Below, one piece after another: positions 35,087 to 41,968 of a stretch of DNA of 62,046 bases. Made by a program: the position numbers and the translations under genes. The stretch lies in contig JAEYUO010000131.1 in assembly GCA_023432465.1 (NCBI GenBank), positions 1 through 62,046 on the forward strand. The letters are read 5' to 3'. Origin of the DNA: Planctomycetota bacterium. GTDB lineage: Bacteria > Planctomycetota > Phycisphaerae > Phycisphaerales > UBA1924. Every line of letters starts with the position of its first letter. Within the stretch, counting starts at the first letter, position 1. The notes below the pieces were generated by a model, which was given only the letters and a program-made list of their open reading frames with translations, did no database searches and had not been told where the DNA came from.

Positions 35087-36103
35087 TCATGAGCACCCCC
35101 CGAACCACAGGCTCAGGAACGCAAAGATGTCCGGCACGGTGACTGTTCCGTCGCCGTTCACATCCGCATCCGATTCACGCTCGAACCAGTCCGACAGGAA
35201 CGCGAAGATGTCGGGGACGTTCACCGCGCCACTGGAATCGAAGTCCGCGATGCAGTCATCGCTCGGGTCCGTCCCTGGGTCGCCAAGCCCGGTGCGCAGC
35301 CCGGTGATGAACACCGCGCTGTCGAGGATGTGGTCATTGACATCCCCCACCTCGAAGATCAGCACGTGCTCGCCCGACTCGATCACATCAGTCGTCGTCG
35401 TCAGGTGATGGATCAGTCCGTGCGGATTGGCGAACGCGGTGTTGACATCCTCGGTCGTCTCCAGGCCCGCGAACGAGCTCCCCACCTGCACCGCGCTCCC
35501 GTTGGTGTCATACGCGATCTGATTCTCCGGCGCGGTGCCATCGAGGAAGACCAGGAACGCATCCGTGAACGAGCCCGTGTAGAACGGGTACTCGACCGAT
35601 GCGAAGACGAAGTCGAACTGGATCTGGCTGTCCTCCTCGATCCAGAAGTGCACCTCCAGCGCCGCGACGTCGTAGCACGCGTTGAAGTTCTCGATGTTGC
35701 CCGCCGTCAGGCCATACGCATCGAACTCCGGCGTTCCTCCGGTGTCGGGGTCGTCAACCATCTGCGAGTTCACCTCCGGCGGCGGAGATGCCGGGTCATA
35801 ATCCGGGTCCGACATCGCGGGATTCGGTCCCAGGTTCGCCACGCTGCCGGATGACAGCACGATCCCGTCCCGGATGGTGACGGGCAACGTGGTGAACCCG
35901 CTGTAGGTCCCGAACTGGCCGGGCACGCCGTTCTTGATGACGACCGAGTTGATGGTCATCCCGGACGGGCGCAGCGCGGCGCCCAGAGCCGATGTGTCCA
36001 TCGTCGCCACCGTGGCGATATCGGCGACGGCAGGAGAGGATGCGAGTCCCGCGGCGAGCCCGGCGATGGCGAGAGCGAGGATGCTGGTATGCCTGCGAAT
36101 CAT
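35087..36103 (-). CDS. Choice-of-anchor L-type secreted protein with GC-type dockerin
   Basis: A 338-residue protein: signal peptide (ILALAIAGLAAGLASSPAVA), then a domain with GFTTLPVTIRDGIVLSSGSV, DVAALEVHFWIEEDSQIQFD, FVFASVEYPFYTGSFTDAFL and FLDGTAPENQIAYDTNG. This is the pattern of the choice-of-anchor L domain, a beta-sandwich found on surface proteins with varied C-terminal anchors. The dockerin pair ends in WFGGCS, so Cys is followed by one Ser. ATG 36103 is preceded by a GGGGCGG-type purine run. Confidence 0.8.
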   Translation of the reverse strand: MIRRHTSILALAIAGLAAGLASSPAVADIATVATMDTSALGAALRPSGMTINSVVIKNGVPGQFGTYSGFTTLPVTIRDGIVLSSGSVANLGPNPAMSDPDYDPASPPPEVNSQMVDDPDTGGTPEFDAYGLTAGNIENFNACYDVAALEVHFWIEEDSQIQFDFVFASVEYPFYTGSFTDAFLVFLDGTAPENQIAYDTNGSAVQVGSSFAGLETTEDVNTAFANPHGLIHHLTTTTDVIESGEHVLIFEVGDVNDHILDSAVFITGLRTGLGDPGTDPSDDCIADFDSSGAVNVPDIFAFLSDWFERESDADVNGDGTVTVPDIFAFLSLWFGGCS

Positions 36104-36178
36104 GTTTCCGCCCCTTTTCTTGTATGAACCGACCCGAGACTGCGACACTGGAATCGAGAGGACCGGGTGATCACCGGT

Positions 36179-37900
36179 TCACGGACAGCCCGCGAACCAG
36201 GCGCTGAGGAACGCGAAGATGTCCGGCACCGCGACAGTGCCGTTGTGGTCGAAGTCCGCCGCGGCGCTCAGCGAGAACCACGCGGAGAGAAACACGAAGA
36301 TGTCCGGGACAGCGACGGCGCCGCTGCCGTCAAAGTCCGCCGCACAGGTCGTCGCCGCCATTACCGCGATCATGTTGTCGGCGAGATACGCGGGGCCCCA
36401 GTCCTGGCAGATCGGCGGGTGCGCATCGTAATGAACGACGACGCTGTCGAACGGCGCGGCGGACACCAGGCTCAGCGTGCCCGTGGGATACGTGCCGGGA
36501 ACGGGCGCGGTTGTCGTGTCGGTCGCGACAAACTCTCCGCTCATGTACCCGGTCACCCGCATCGTCGACGAGTCATCGCACCCCAGTTCCAGAGCACAGT
36601 ACATGATGGAGAACCCGGTCAGCGGCCGGGAGAAGCTCACCAACAGATCCCCGCCGAACACAGAGTTCGGATACAGGCACAGGCCGCCGAAGCCCGCGGG
36701 CGTCAGGCCGAGCGTGTTCGCCGGCTGGATCGAGAAGCTGCCCCCGGTGCCGGAGACCTGCGCGCCAAGCCCGTTGTTGCTCAGCGAGACCGGGATCGAC
36801 GTGTGCACGGGTGCATCGTCGAACGTAAACACCGCCGTGTTCGTTTCGGGAACGAACTCTGCAACCAGCGCCAGGTTCGTCGCGGCCGGGAAGGTATACA
36901 TCGCTTCCGTGCTTACGGTCTGGCCGAGACTCGACCACCGCGAGAACGCATACCCGTTGACCGGAAGCGCCTCGACCGTGACGGTGTCGCCGATGCTGTA
37001 GATCGCATCGCCGTTTGTGGATCCGCCGTAGTAAGGCATTGCGGATGTGGTGATCGTGTACGCGGGGACGAAGTTCGCCACCAGCGTGCGATCGGTCGCG
37101 GCCGTGAAGGCGTAGTCGCGCTGGTCGTGGACGACCGTGCCGCTCTCGGTCCAGTTGGTGAAGGTCCAGCCCGTGTTCGGCGTCGCCAGCAACGAGACCG
37201 TCGAGCCGACCGGATACGCCCCCGCGCCGGTGATGCTCCCAGCGCCGATCGGCGAGGTGCTCGCCGCGATCGACACCTGTGTCCCCCCCGCCGCACGCAG
37301 CAGCATCGCACGCCCGTTGCCAAACGCACGGAACGGCAGGCCCCGGATGAACTGCGCTGTGCCGATCGCGCCGGTCCCTTGCGCCCAGTTCCATTGTGCG
37401 TACGGAATGCTGGTCAGACCGATCACGGAGACAAACCAGCGGACATTCTCGGGAGTGTTGGCCGGCAGGCTTACCGGCGCAGCCAGATCCAGCGAGTAGT
37501 GTGTGAAACCGTAGGGACCCGCCTCGGTCGTGTACGCGGTCGTATCAAACCGCGCCTCGGGCTCAACCGTCTCCACGCCCCCGTAGTAGAAGAACCCCAT
37601 CGGCTGGAAGGCGACTGTGTTCGGGTCCTGCCGCCAGAACTCGATCCGGAATCCCTGCTCGCAGGCGCCGCTCCCCCACCACTCGATGTGATCGATGGTT
37701 GCGGGAGATGTCAGCACAAACCCCGAGAAGCAGACGGCATCGCCATCAAGGTCATTGCCATCCGGACCCGGGTCCTGCCAGAGCTGCGAAGCCCGCGCTG
37801 TCCCGCCGCTGGTCGGCGCCTGCGACACGATCACCGTCTGTGCCCGCGCCGACGTATTCAGCGCCAGCACCGCAAACGCCGTTGCAATCAACCATTTCAT
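36179..37900 (-). CDS. Secreted InlB-B-repeat-like protein with GC-type dockerin
   Basis: A 573-residue protein with a signal peptide (LIATAFAVLALNTSARA). Its first third is unrecognised and beta-rich. Two repeats with the pattern YPVGSTVSLLATPNTGWTFT and YSIGDTVTVEALPVNGYAFS (followed by NW/RW.S.G) match the Listeria-Bacteroides/InlB B-repeat fold. A lectin-like segment (VFTFDDAPVHTSIPVSLSNN) follows, then the dockerin pair ending in WFAGCP. The most upstream of the four-gene cluster; a sigma-54-like site precedes it. Confidence 0.78.
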   Translation of the reverse strand: MKWLIATAFAVLALNTSARAQTVIVSQAPTSGGTARASQLWQDPGPDGNDLDGDAVCFSGFVLTSPATIDHIEWWGSGACEQGFRIEFWRQDPNTVAFQPMGFFYYGGVETVEPEARFDTTAYTTEAGPYGFTHYSLDLAAPVSLPANTPENVRWFVSVIGLTSIPYAQWNWAQGTGAIGTAQFIRGLPFRAFGNGRAMLLRAAGGTQVSIAASTSPIGAGSITGAGAYPVGSTVSLLATPNTGWTFTNWTESGTVVHDQRDYAFTAATDRTLVANFVPAYTITTSAMPYYGGSTNGDAIYSIGDTVTVEALPVNGYAFSRWSSLGQTVSTEAMYTFPAATNLALVAEFVPETNTAVFTFDDAPVHTSIPVSLSNNGLGAQVSGTGGSFSIQPANTLGLTPAGFGGLCLYPNSVFGGDLLVSFSRPLTGFSIMYCALELGCDDSSTMRVTGYMSGEFVATDTTTAPVPGTYPTGTLSLVSAAPFDSVVVHYDAHPPICQDWGPAYLADNMIAVMAATTCAADFDGSGAVAVPDIFVFLSAWFSLSAAADFDHNGTVAVPDIFAFLSAWFAGCP

Positions 37901-37950
37901 ACAGCTTGCCTCCCCTGCCGCGATCGCTCGCCGCGGCACACCCATTCTCC

Positions 37951-37966
37951 TGCAAAGGACATACCT
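37951..37966 (-). promoter_or_regulatory. Possible sigma-54 promoter for the dockerin cluster
   Basis: On the minus strand AGGTATG, four bases, then TTGCA: GG and GC are exactly 10 nt apart and the -12 box is consensus, but the -24 box is imperfect. The predicted leader is about 40 nt, close to that of the strong site at 6396. Confidence 0.45.
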
Positions 37967-38144
37967 GTCCGATTTTGGCCTGAAACCCTTCCTGTCCTAT
38001 CCAGAAGGCCGGTTGTCTCAGAGTCTCTCGCAGCTGGCCATACACAGCCGCCAACTTCAGACAAAAGCCGGTCACAACCGACCGGATTGGCAGTCTGCCG
38101 TGCTCGCGGCACGCTGTTGCGCGCCGATTGATGCGAGAACGAAG

Positions 38145-38873
38145 TCAATCATCCTCGCCGTCCCCCTCGCCCCCCTCCCCGCCGCCCTCGGCCTCGCCGA
38201 TCTGCAGCGCAGCGCCGATCAACGGCACCGTGGTCGACTGTGTCCCAGCGTCATAGTTCCGCAGCAGCCCGGCCGCCAGCGCACCGACCAGCGCCAGGAA
38301 CACAACCCCCGCAACAGGCCTGCTCGATCCGATCCCCTCCGCCGCATCCACATCCTTCGTGCCGCGGATCATGCTCAGCGTCAGGTTCTCCCTGTGACGC
38401 ACGGTGTGCAGTACGACGCCCAGGATGTGCACGCCCACGACCGCGCACATCGCATACGCCATCAACTCGTGCAGTTCCTTCGACCCCTCGTTCCCGCGGG
38501 CCATCATGATCCCCGTCACCGTCAGCCCCAGCGTCAGCGCGAGCATCGCGAAGATCGCCACCGCCGAGCCGGGGTTGTGGCCGATGTACCGCTTCCCCCC
38601 GCCCCCCCCAACCATCGCGCCGATGGTGTACCGGGCGATCTCTCCCGGCCCGAACACAAACGACCCGAACCGCGCCCACCGCGGCCCCGCAATCCCCCAC
38701 ACGCTCCGCAGCGCCACCATCGCGCCCAGCACCAGCCCGATGATCGCGTGATACGGAAACAGCGGGCTGTGCTCGCCCAGAATCAGCGAGATCCCCGCCG
38801 CGGCCACAAACCCCGCGGCAAACAGCCAGTGAAACAACCGAACCGGCAGATCCCAGACGAGCGTGCGGTTCAT
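38145..38873 (-). CDS. Cytochrome b561/Ni-hydrogenase b-type subunit-like membrane protein
   Basis: A 242-residue membrane protein. VWDLPVRLFHWLFAAGFVAA contains the RxxHW motif with a haem-ligand His. Further helices are FPYHAIIGLVLGAMVALRSV (second His) and FAMLALTLGLTVTGIMMARG, followed by KELHELMAYAMCAVVGVHIL with His ligands and a VVLHTVRHRENLTLSMI end. The pattern matches cytochrome b561 of bacteria, probably shuttling electrons between quinol and a c-type partner. A glycine/glutamate-rich tail is atypical. It is divergent from cstA. Confidence 0.85.
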   Translation of the reverse strand: MNRTLVWDLPVRLFHWLFAAGFVAAAGISLILGEHSPLFPYHAIIGLVLGAMVALRSVWGIAGPRWARFGSFVFGPGEIARYTIGAMVGGGGGKRYIGHNPGSAVAIFAMLALTLGLTVTGIMMARGNEGSKELHELMAYAMCAVVGVHILGVVLHTVRHRENLTLSMIRGTKDVDAAEGIGSSRPVAGVVFLALVGALAAGLLRNYDAGTQSTTVPLIGAALQIGEAEGGGEGGEGDGEDD

Positions 38874-38919
38874 GGCACTCCTCCGCGTATCCAGTCACGG
38901 CCAGACCTGTCAACGGATG

Positions 38920-38925
38920 ATTATA
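38920..38925 (-). promoter_or_regulatory. -10 box upstream of the cytochrome b561 gene
   Basis: A perfect TATAAT on the minus strand, about 47 nt upstream of the start; no good -35 at 16-18 nt is seen. Confidence 0.4.
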
Positions 38926-38989
38926 TCCGCTTTATGGCGCATCGGTTGCTTGACGCGCAAGCCGGGTTCTGTCACCCTCCACCCCCTCT

Positions 38990-40771
38990 ATGCCTGCCGC
39001 CCTCCACCTCCCCCTCATCGCCGTCGGCGTGCTCACCCTCCTCACGCTCGGCTATCTCCTCTACGGCACCTTCGTCGCCCGCCAGTACAAGCTCGACGAC
39101 TCGCGCATCACCCCCGCCGTCCTCAAGAACGATGGCGAGGACTTCATCCCCACGCGCCCCTTCTACCTGCTCGGTCAGCACTTCTCCGCCATCGCCGCGG
39201 CGGGGCCCATCGCCGGCCCCATCTTCGCCTGCATGGCCTTCGGCTGGGGGCCGTGCCTCCTCTGGATCATCCTCGGCGTCATCCTCATCGGCGCGGTGCA
39301 CGACTTCTCCGCCCTCATCGCCTCCGTCCGCCACGGCGCACACTCCATCGCCGAGATCGCCAAGGAGACGCTCGGCCGCCGCGCCTGGCTTGCGCTCGTC
39401 TGCTTCATCTGGCTCGCGCTGCTCTACGTCATCACCGCCTTCACCCAGATCACCGCGCAAACCTTCCTCGGCGTCTCCGAAGAGCTCGAAGGCCTCAATA
39501 CCACCTTCAACAAGGGCGGCGCGGTCGCCGCGGCGAGCACGCTCTATCTCGGCCTCGCGCTGGTTATGGGCATCGTGCAGCGATTCCTCAAGCCGCCGAT
39601 GTGGCTGACGACGCTCATCTTCGTGCCCGCCACGCTCGGCTGCATCTGGCTCGGCACGCGGATCGACGAGGTCCTCGTCTTCGGCCCCAAGTTCTGGTAC
39701 ACCGCGATCCTGCTCTACTGCCTCATCGGTTCCATGCTCCCGATGTGGCTCCTGCAGCAGCCCCGCGGCTACCTCGGCGGCTTCGTGCTCTACTTCGCGA
39801 TCGCCGTCGGCACGCTCGGCGTCCTCTTCGGCGGCTTTGCGATCAAACAGCCAATCTGGGGCGGCGATGCGTCCATGCTCGACCCCTTTGCGTTCCTCAA
39901 TCCGCCCGCGACAGGGAGCGAACAGGCCTGGCCGATCACCAACATGCTCTTCCCGTTCCTGTTCGTCACCATCGCCTGCGGTGCGTGTTCCGGCTTCCAC
40001 GGCCTGATCTGCGGCGGCACAACCAGCAAGCAGATCGCCAAGGAATCCCACTGCAAGTCGATCGGCTTCGGCGCGATGCTCCTCGAGGGCTTCGTCGCTG
40101 TCATCGCGCTGGCCACCATCATGATCGTCGCGCCCGAGCAGTCCAAGGGCGCACCGCCCGCGCGCATCTACGGCGACGGCCTCGCCCTCTTCCTCACCAG
40201 GTTCCTCGGCCCCGAGGCCTTCCTCTTCTGCGCCACCTTCGGCGCGATGGCCTTCTCCACCTTCGTCTTCGACACGCTCGATGTCTCCACGCGCCTGGGA
40301 CGCTACCTCTTGCAAGAACTCTTCGCCGCGCCGGGCAAGGTCGCCGGCTTCTTCGCCGCCGCGGCCACCGCGGGCATCCCGCTGCTCATGCTCCTCTTCG
40401 CCGATCCCAATGCCTACCGCACGTTCTGGACACTCTTCGGCACCTCCAACCAGCTCCTCGCCGCACTCACCCTGCTCAGCATCACGCTCTGGCTGAAGCG
40501 CAACGGCAAGAAGTACTGGTACACGCTCTGGCCGACGGTCTTCGTCGGCTCAATCACCGTGTGGGCGCTGTTCATCCAGTTCTACATGGGCGCGCGGGAT
40601 GCGGCCAGTGGCTCGTGGCGCACCGCCGCGGGCGCCGTGAACCCCACCGTGCCGAACGCGGTGGTGTCGCTGGCGCTGCTTGCGCTGGCGGGCGTGTTTG
40701 TGGTGGAGGCGTTGAGGACGATCAGGAAGCCGTCCCCTCCGCCAACTTCAGCGCCCACGCCGGTCCCGTAA
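38990..40771 (+). CDS. cstA: Carbon starvation protein CstA family transporter
   Basis: A 593-residue polytopic protein of the CstA family, implicated in peptide or pyruvate uptake in other bacteria. Recognisable family blocks include YGTFVARQYKLDDSRITPA, FYLLGQHFSAIAAAGPIAGP, GWGPCLLWIILGVILIGAVH with DFSALIASVRH, and ITNMLFPFLFVTIACGACSG followed by FHGLICGGTTSKQI. About 16 hydrophobic segments are present. It is shorter than E. coli CstA (about 700 residues), fitting the shorter subfamily. Divergent from the cytochrome gene. Confidence 0.93.
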   Translation: MPAALHLPLIAVGVLTLLTLGYLLYGTFVARQYKLDDSRITPAVLKNDGEDFIPTRPFYLLGQHFSAIAAAGPIAGPIFACMAFGWGPCLLWIILGVILIGAVHDFSALIASVRHGAHSIAEIAKETLGRRAWLALVCFIWLALLYVITAFTQITAQTFLGVSEELEGLNTTFNKGGAVAAASTLYLGLALVMGIVQRFLKPPMWLTTLIFVPATLGCIWLGTRIDEVLVFGPKFWYTAILLYCLIGSMLPMWLLQQPRGYLGGFVLYFAIAVGTLGVLFGGFAIKQPIWGGDASMLDPFAFLNPPATGSEQAWPITNMLFPFLFVTIACGACSGFHGLICGGTTSKQIAKESHCKSIGFGAMLLEGFVAVIALATIMIVAPEQSKGAPPARIYGDGLALFLTRFLGPEAFLFCATFGAMAFSTFVFDTLDVSTRLGRYLLQELFAAPGKVAGFFAAAATAGIPLLMLLFADPNAYRTFWTLFGTSNQLLAALTLLSITLWLKRNGKKYWYTLWPTVFVGSITVWALFIQFYMGARDAASGSWRTAAGAVNPTVPNAVVSLALLALAGVFVVEALRTIRKPSPPPTSAPTPVP

Positions 40772-41129
40772 GCGTCCACTTCCCGATCCTCGCCTTCTGA
40801 AACCATCGCCCCCGACGCTTCCCCTCCAGCTTCACCGAATCCCACGGCACGCTGAACGCCCGCGCACCCACCAGACGCCCGAACGCATTGGGCGCGAAGT
40901 GCACCGCGCCCTCATCCGCAGACACGGCAAAGCACCACCCGAAGTTCATCAGGTCGATACTGATGCTCTGCAGCCGCCGCCTCACCGCGCCCGCCCGCGG
41001 CATTACCGGCGGAAACGCCGCGACAATCTCTGCAAACGTCATCTTCACCCACTGCCGTATCGCCCACACGACCACGACATCCACCGCGAGGAAGATCGTG
41101 ACGATGAGGATGGTGGATGTGTGGGGCAT
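40722..41129 (-). CDS. Small membrane-anchored protein, unknown function
   Basis: A 135-residue protein with one N-terminal membrane helix (TILIVTIFLAVDVVVVWAI) and a soluble beta-rich part: IDLMNFGWCFAVSADEGAVH, NAFGRLVGARAFSVPWDSV and RFQKARIGKW-like RGRWFQKARIGKWTLTGPAW. Phrases such as 'FGWCFAVSADEGAVHF' and 'VPWDSV' suggest a PH-like membrane-associated fold, but I cannot name a family. Its 3' end overlaps cstA by 50 nt on the other strand. Confidence 0.65.
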   Translation of the reverse strand: MPHTSTILIVTIFLAVDVVVVWAIRQWVKMTFAEIVAAFPPVMPRAGAVRRRLQSISIDLMNFGWCFAVSADEGAVHFAPNAFGRLVGARAFSVPWDSVKLEGKRRGRWFQKARIGKWTLTGPAWALKLAEGTAS

Positions 41130-41144
41130 TTTTCGAGTGATCGC

Positions 41145-41206
41145 CCGGTTCCTCCCCCGCGGCGGAGGTGGCGGCGCAGCGGCGCGAGTAAGCGGGACTT
41201 GGCCTT
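41145..41206 (-). repeat. Extra, diverged copy of the DUF559-cassette repeat
   Basis: A second copy of the 41207-41270 repeat in direct orientation, outside it: it shares TTCCTCCCCC, GGCGGAGGTGGCGGCGCAG and a CTTGGCCTTCC end, but is more diverged. Confidence 0.7.
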
Positions 41207-41270
41207 CCGAGATCCTCCCCCGTCGGGGGAGGTGGCGGCGCAGCCGCCGGAGGGGGCAACTTGTCTTTCC
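41207..41270. repeat. Left terminal inverted repeat of the DUF559 cassette
   Basis: 64 nt that match the reverse complement of 41844-41907 at 58 positions. It contains an internal palindrome CCTCCCCCgtCGGGGGAGG and a second GGCGGCgcaGCCGCC, so it could form REP-like hairpins. Its last base is the first base of the DUF559 stop codon. Confidence 0.9.
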
Positions 41271-41770
41271 TACTTCTTCTCCTCAGCCTCTGCTGCCGCG
41301 GCCTGTGATGCCCCGCCGCGTGCGTCGGGCCGCCCCTTCAACTCCCTCGCCTTCTCCGAGATAACCCACAGCGCCCGCGGCATGTTATCGAGAACGAGCA
41401 TCGCACCGAGGCGCAGCACATTCAAACCCCGTTCAGCCATCCAAGCATCCCGCGCGGTATCGGTCGCGACACGGTTGCGATGCGCCTCAAAGCCGTCGAC
41501 CTCGATGACCAGCCGGAGTTCGTGGCAGTAGAAGTCCGCGATGTACGGCCCGAGCACATGCTGCCGGCGGAACTTCAGGCCGTCGAGCTTGTTGCCACGG
41601 AGCTCTTTCCAGAGCAGGACCTCCGGCAGCGACATGTTGCCCCGGAGTTCGCGGGCGCGCGTGCGCGAAGTCTCGGACTTCGCATCGGCAGAAGCGTCCG
41701 CGCGGTCTGACCATGGCGCATCAAGTTCGCGGAGGGTGGGACGACGGTCCATTGGCGTACTGTGCGGCAT
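41270..41770 (-). CDS. DUF559 (Vsr-like) endonuclease-domain protein in a repeat-flanked cassette
   Basis: A 166-residue protein of the DUF559/Vsr-like PD-(D/E)xK superfamily: ARELRGNMSLPEVLLWKELR, KFRRQHVLGPYIADFYCHEL (Asp of the active site), RLVIEVDGFEAHRNRVATDT (Glu) and AERGLNVLRLGAMLVLDNM. The C-terminal tail is alanine/glutamate-rich. It lies alone between near-identical 64-nt inverted repeats that begin at its stop codon. Solo DUF559 genes are widespread, and their function is unknown. Start ATG 41770; ATG 41752 is also possible. Confidence 0.88.
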   Translation of the reverse strand: MPHSTPMDRRPTLRELDAPWSDRADASADAKSETSRTRARELRGNMSLPEVLLWKELRGNKLDGLKFRRQHVLGPYIADFYCHELRLVIEVDGFEAHRNRVATDTARDAWMAERGLNVLRLGAMLVLDNMPRALWVISEKARELKGRPDARGGASQAAAAEAEEKK

Positions 41771-41843
41771 TGCATCCGCCTTGTCAAGACTGAGAGTGCA
41801 ATGGCGTGAAAGGGGCAGAGCGAGAGCAGAAGTAGAGGCGGAA

Positions 41844-41907
41844 GGAAAGGCAAGTTGCCCCCTCCGGCCGCTTCGCGGCCACCTCCCCCGTCGGGGGAGG
41901 AACTCGG
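41844..41907. repeat. Right terminal inverted repeat of the DUF559 cassette
   Basis: Inverted partner of 41207-41270, six mismatches in 64 nt. The mismatches within the second hairpin are compensatory (GGCCGCgaaGCGGCC here), so the hairpin is kept although the sequence changed. Confidence 0.9.
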
Positions 41908-41945
41908 AGCGCGATGCACAGAGGCGTTGCGCCTCCCCCGCCTTT

Positions 41946-41966
41946 CACTTCCCACTTCCCGCTTCG
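41946..41966 (-). repeat. Remnant heptamer array next to topA
   Basis: CACTTCC, CACTTCC and CGCTTCG: three heptamers equal to the (T)GGGAAG unit of the 18578 array read on the minus strand. The array ends 2 nt before the topA stop. Confidence 0.7.
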
Positions 41967-41968
41967 CC

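Noticed and set aside
38972..40315. Glu/Asp/Gly-rich 447-codon minus-strand frame
   Set aside because: Antisense of cstA; acidic low-complexity peptide typical of shadow frames.
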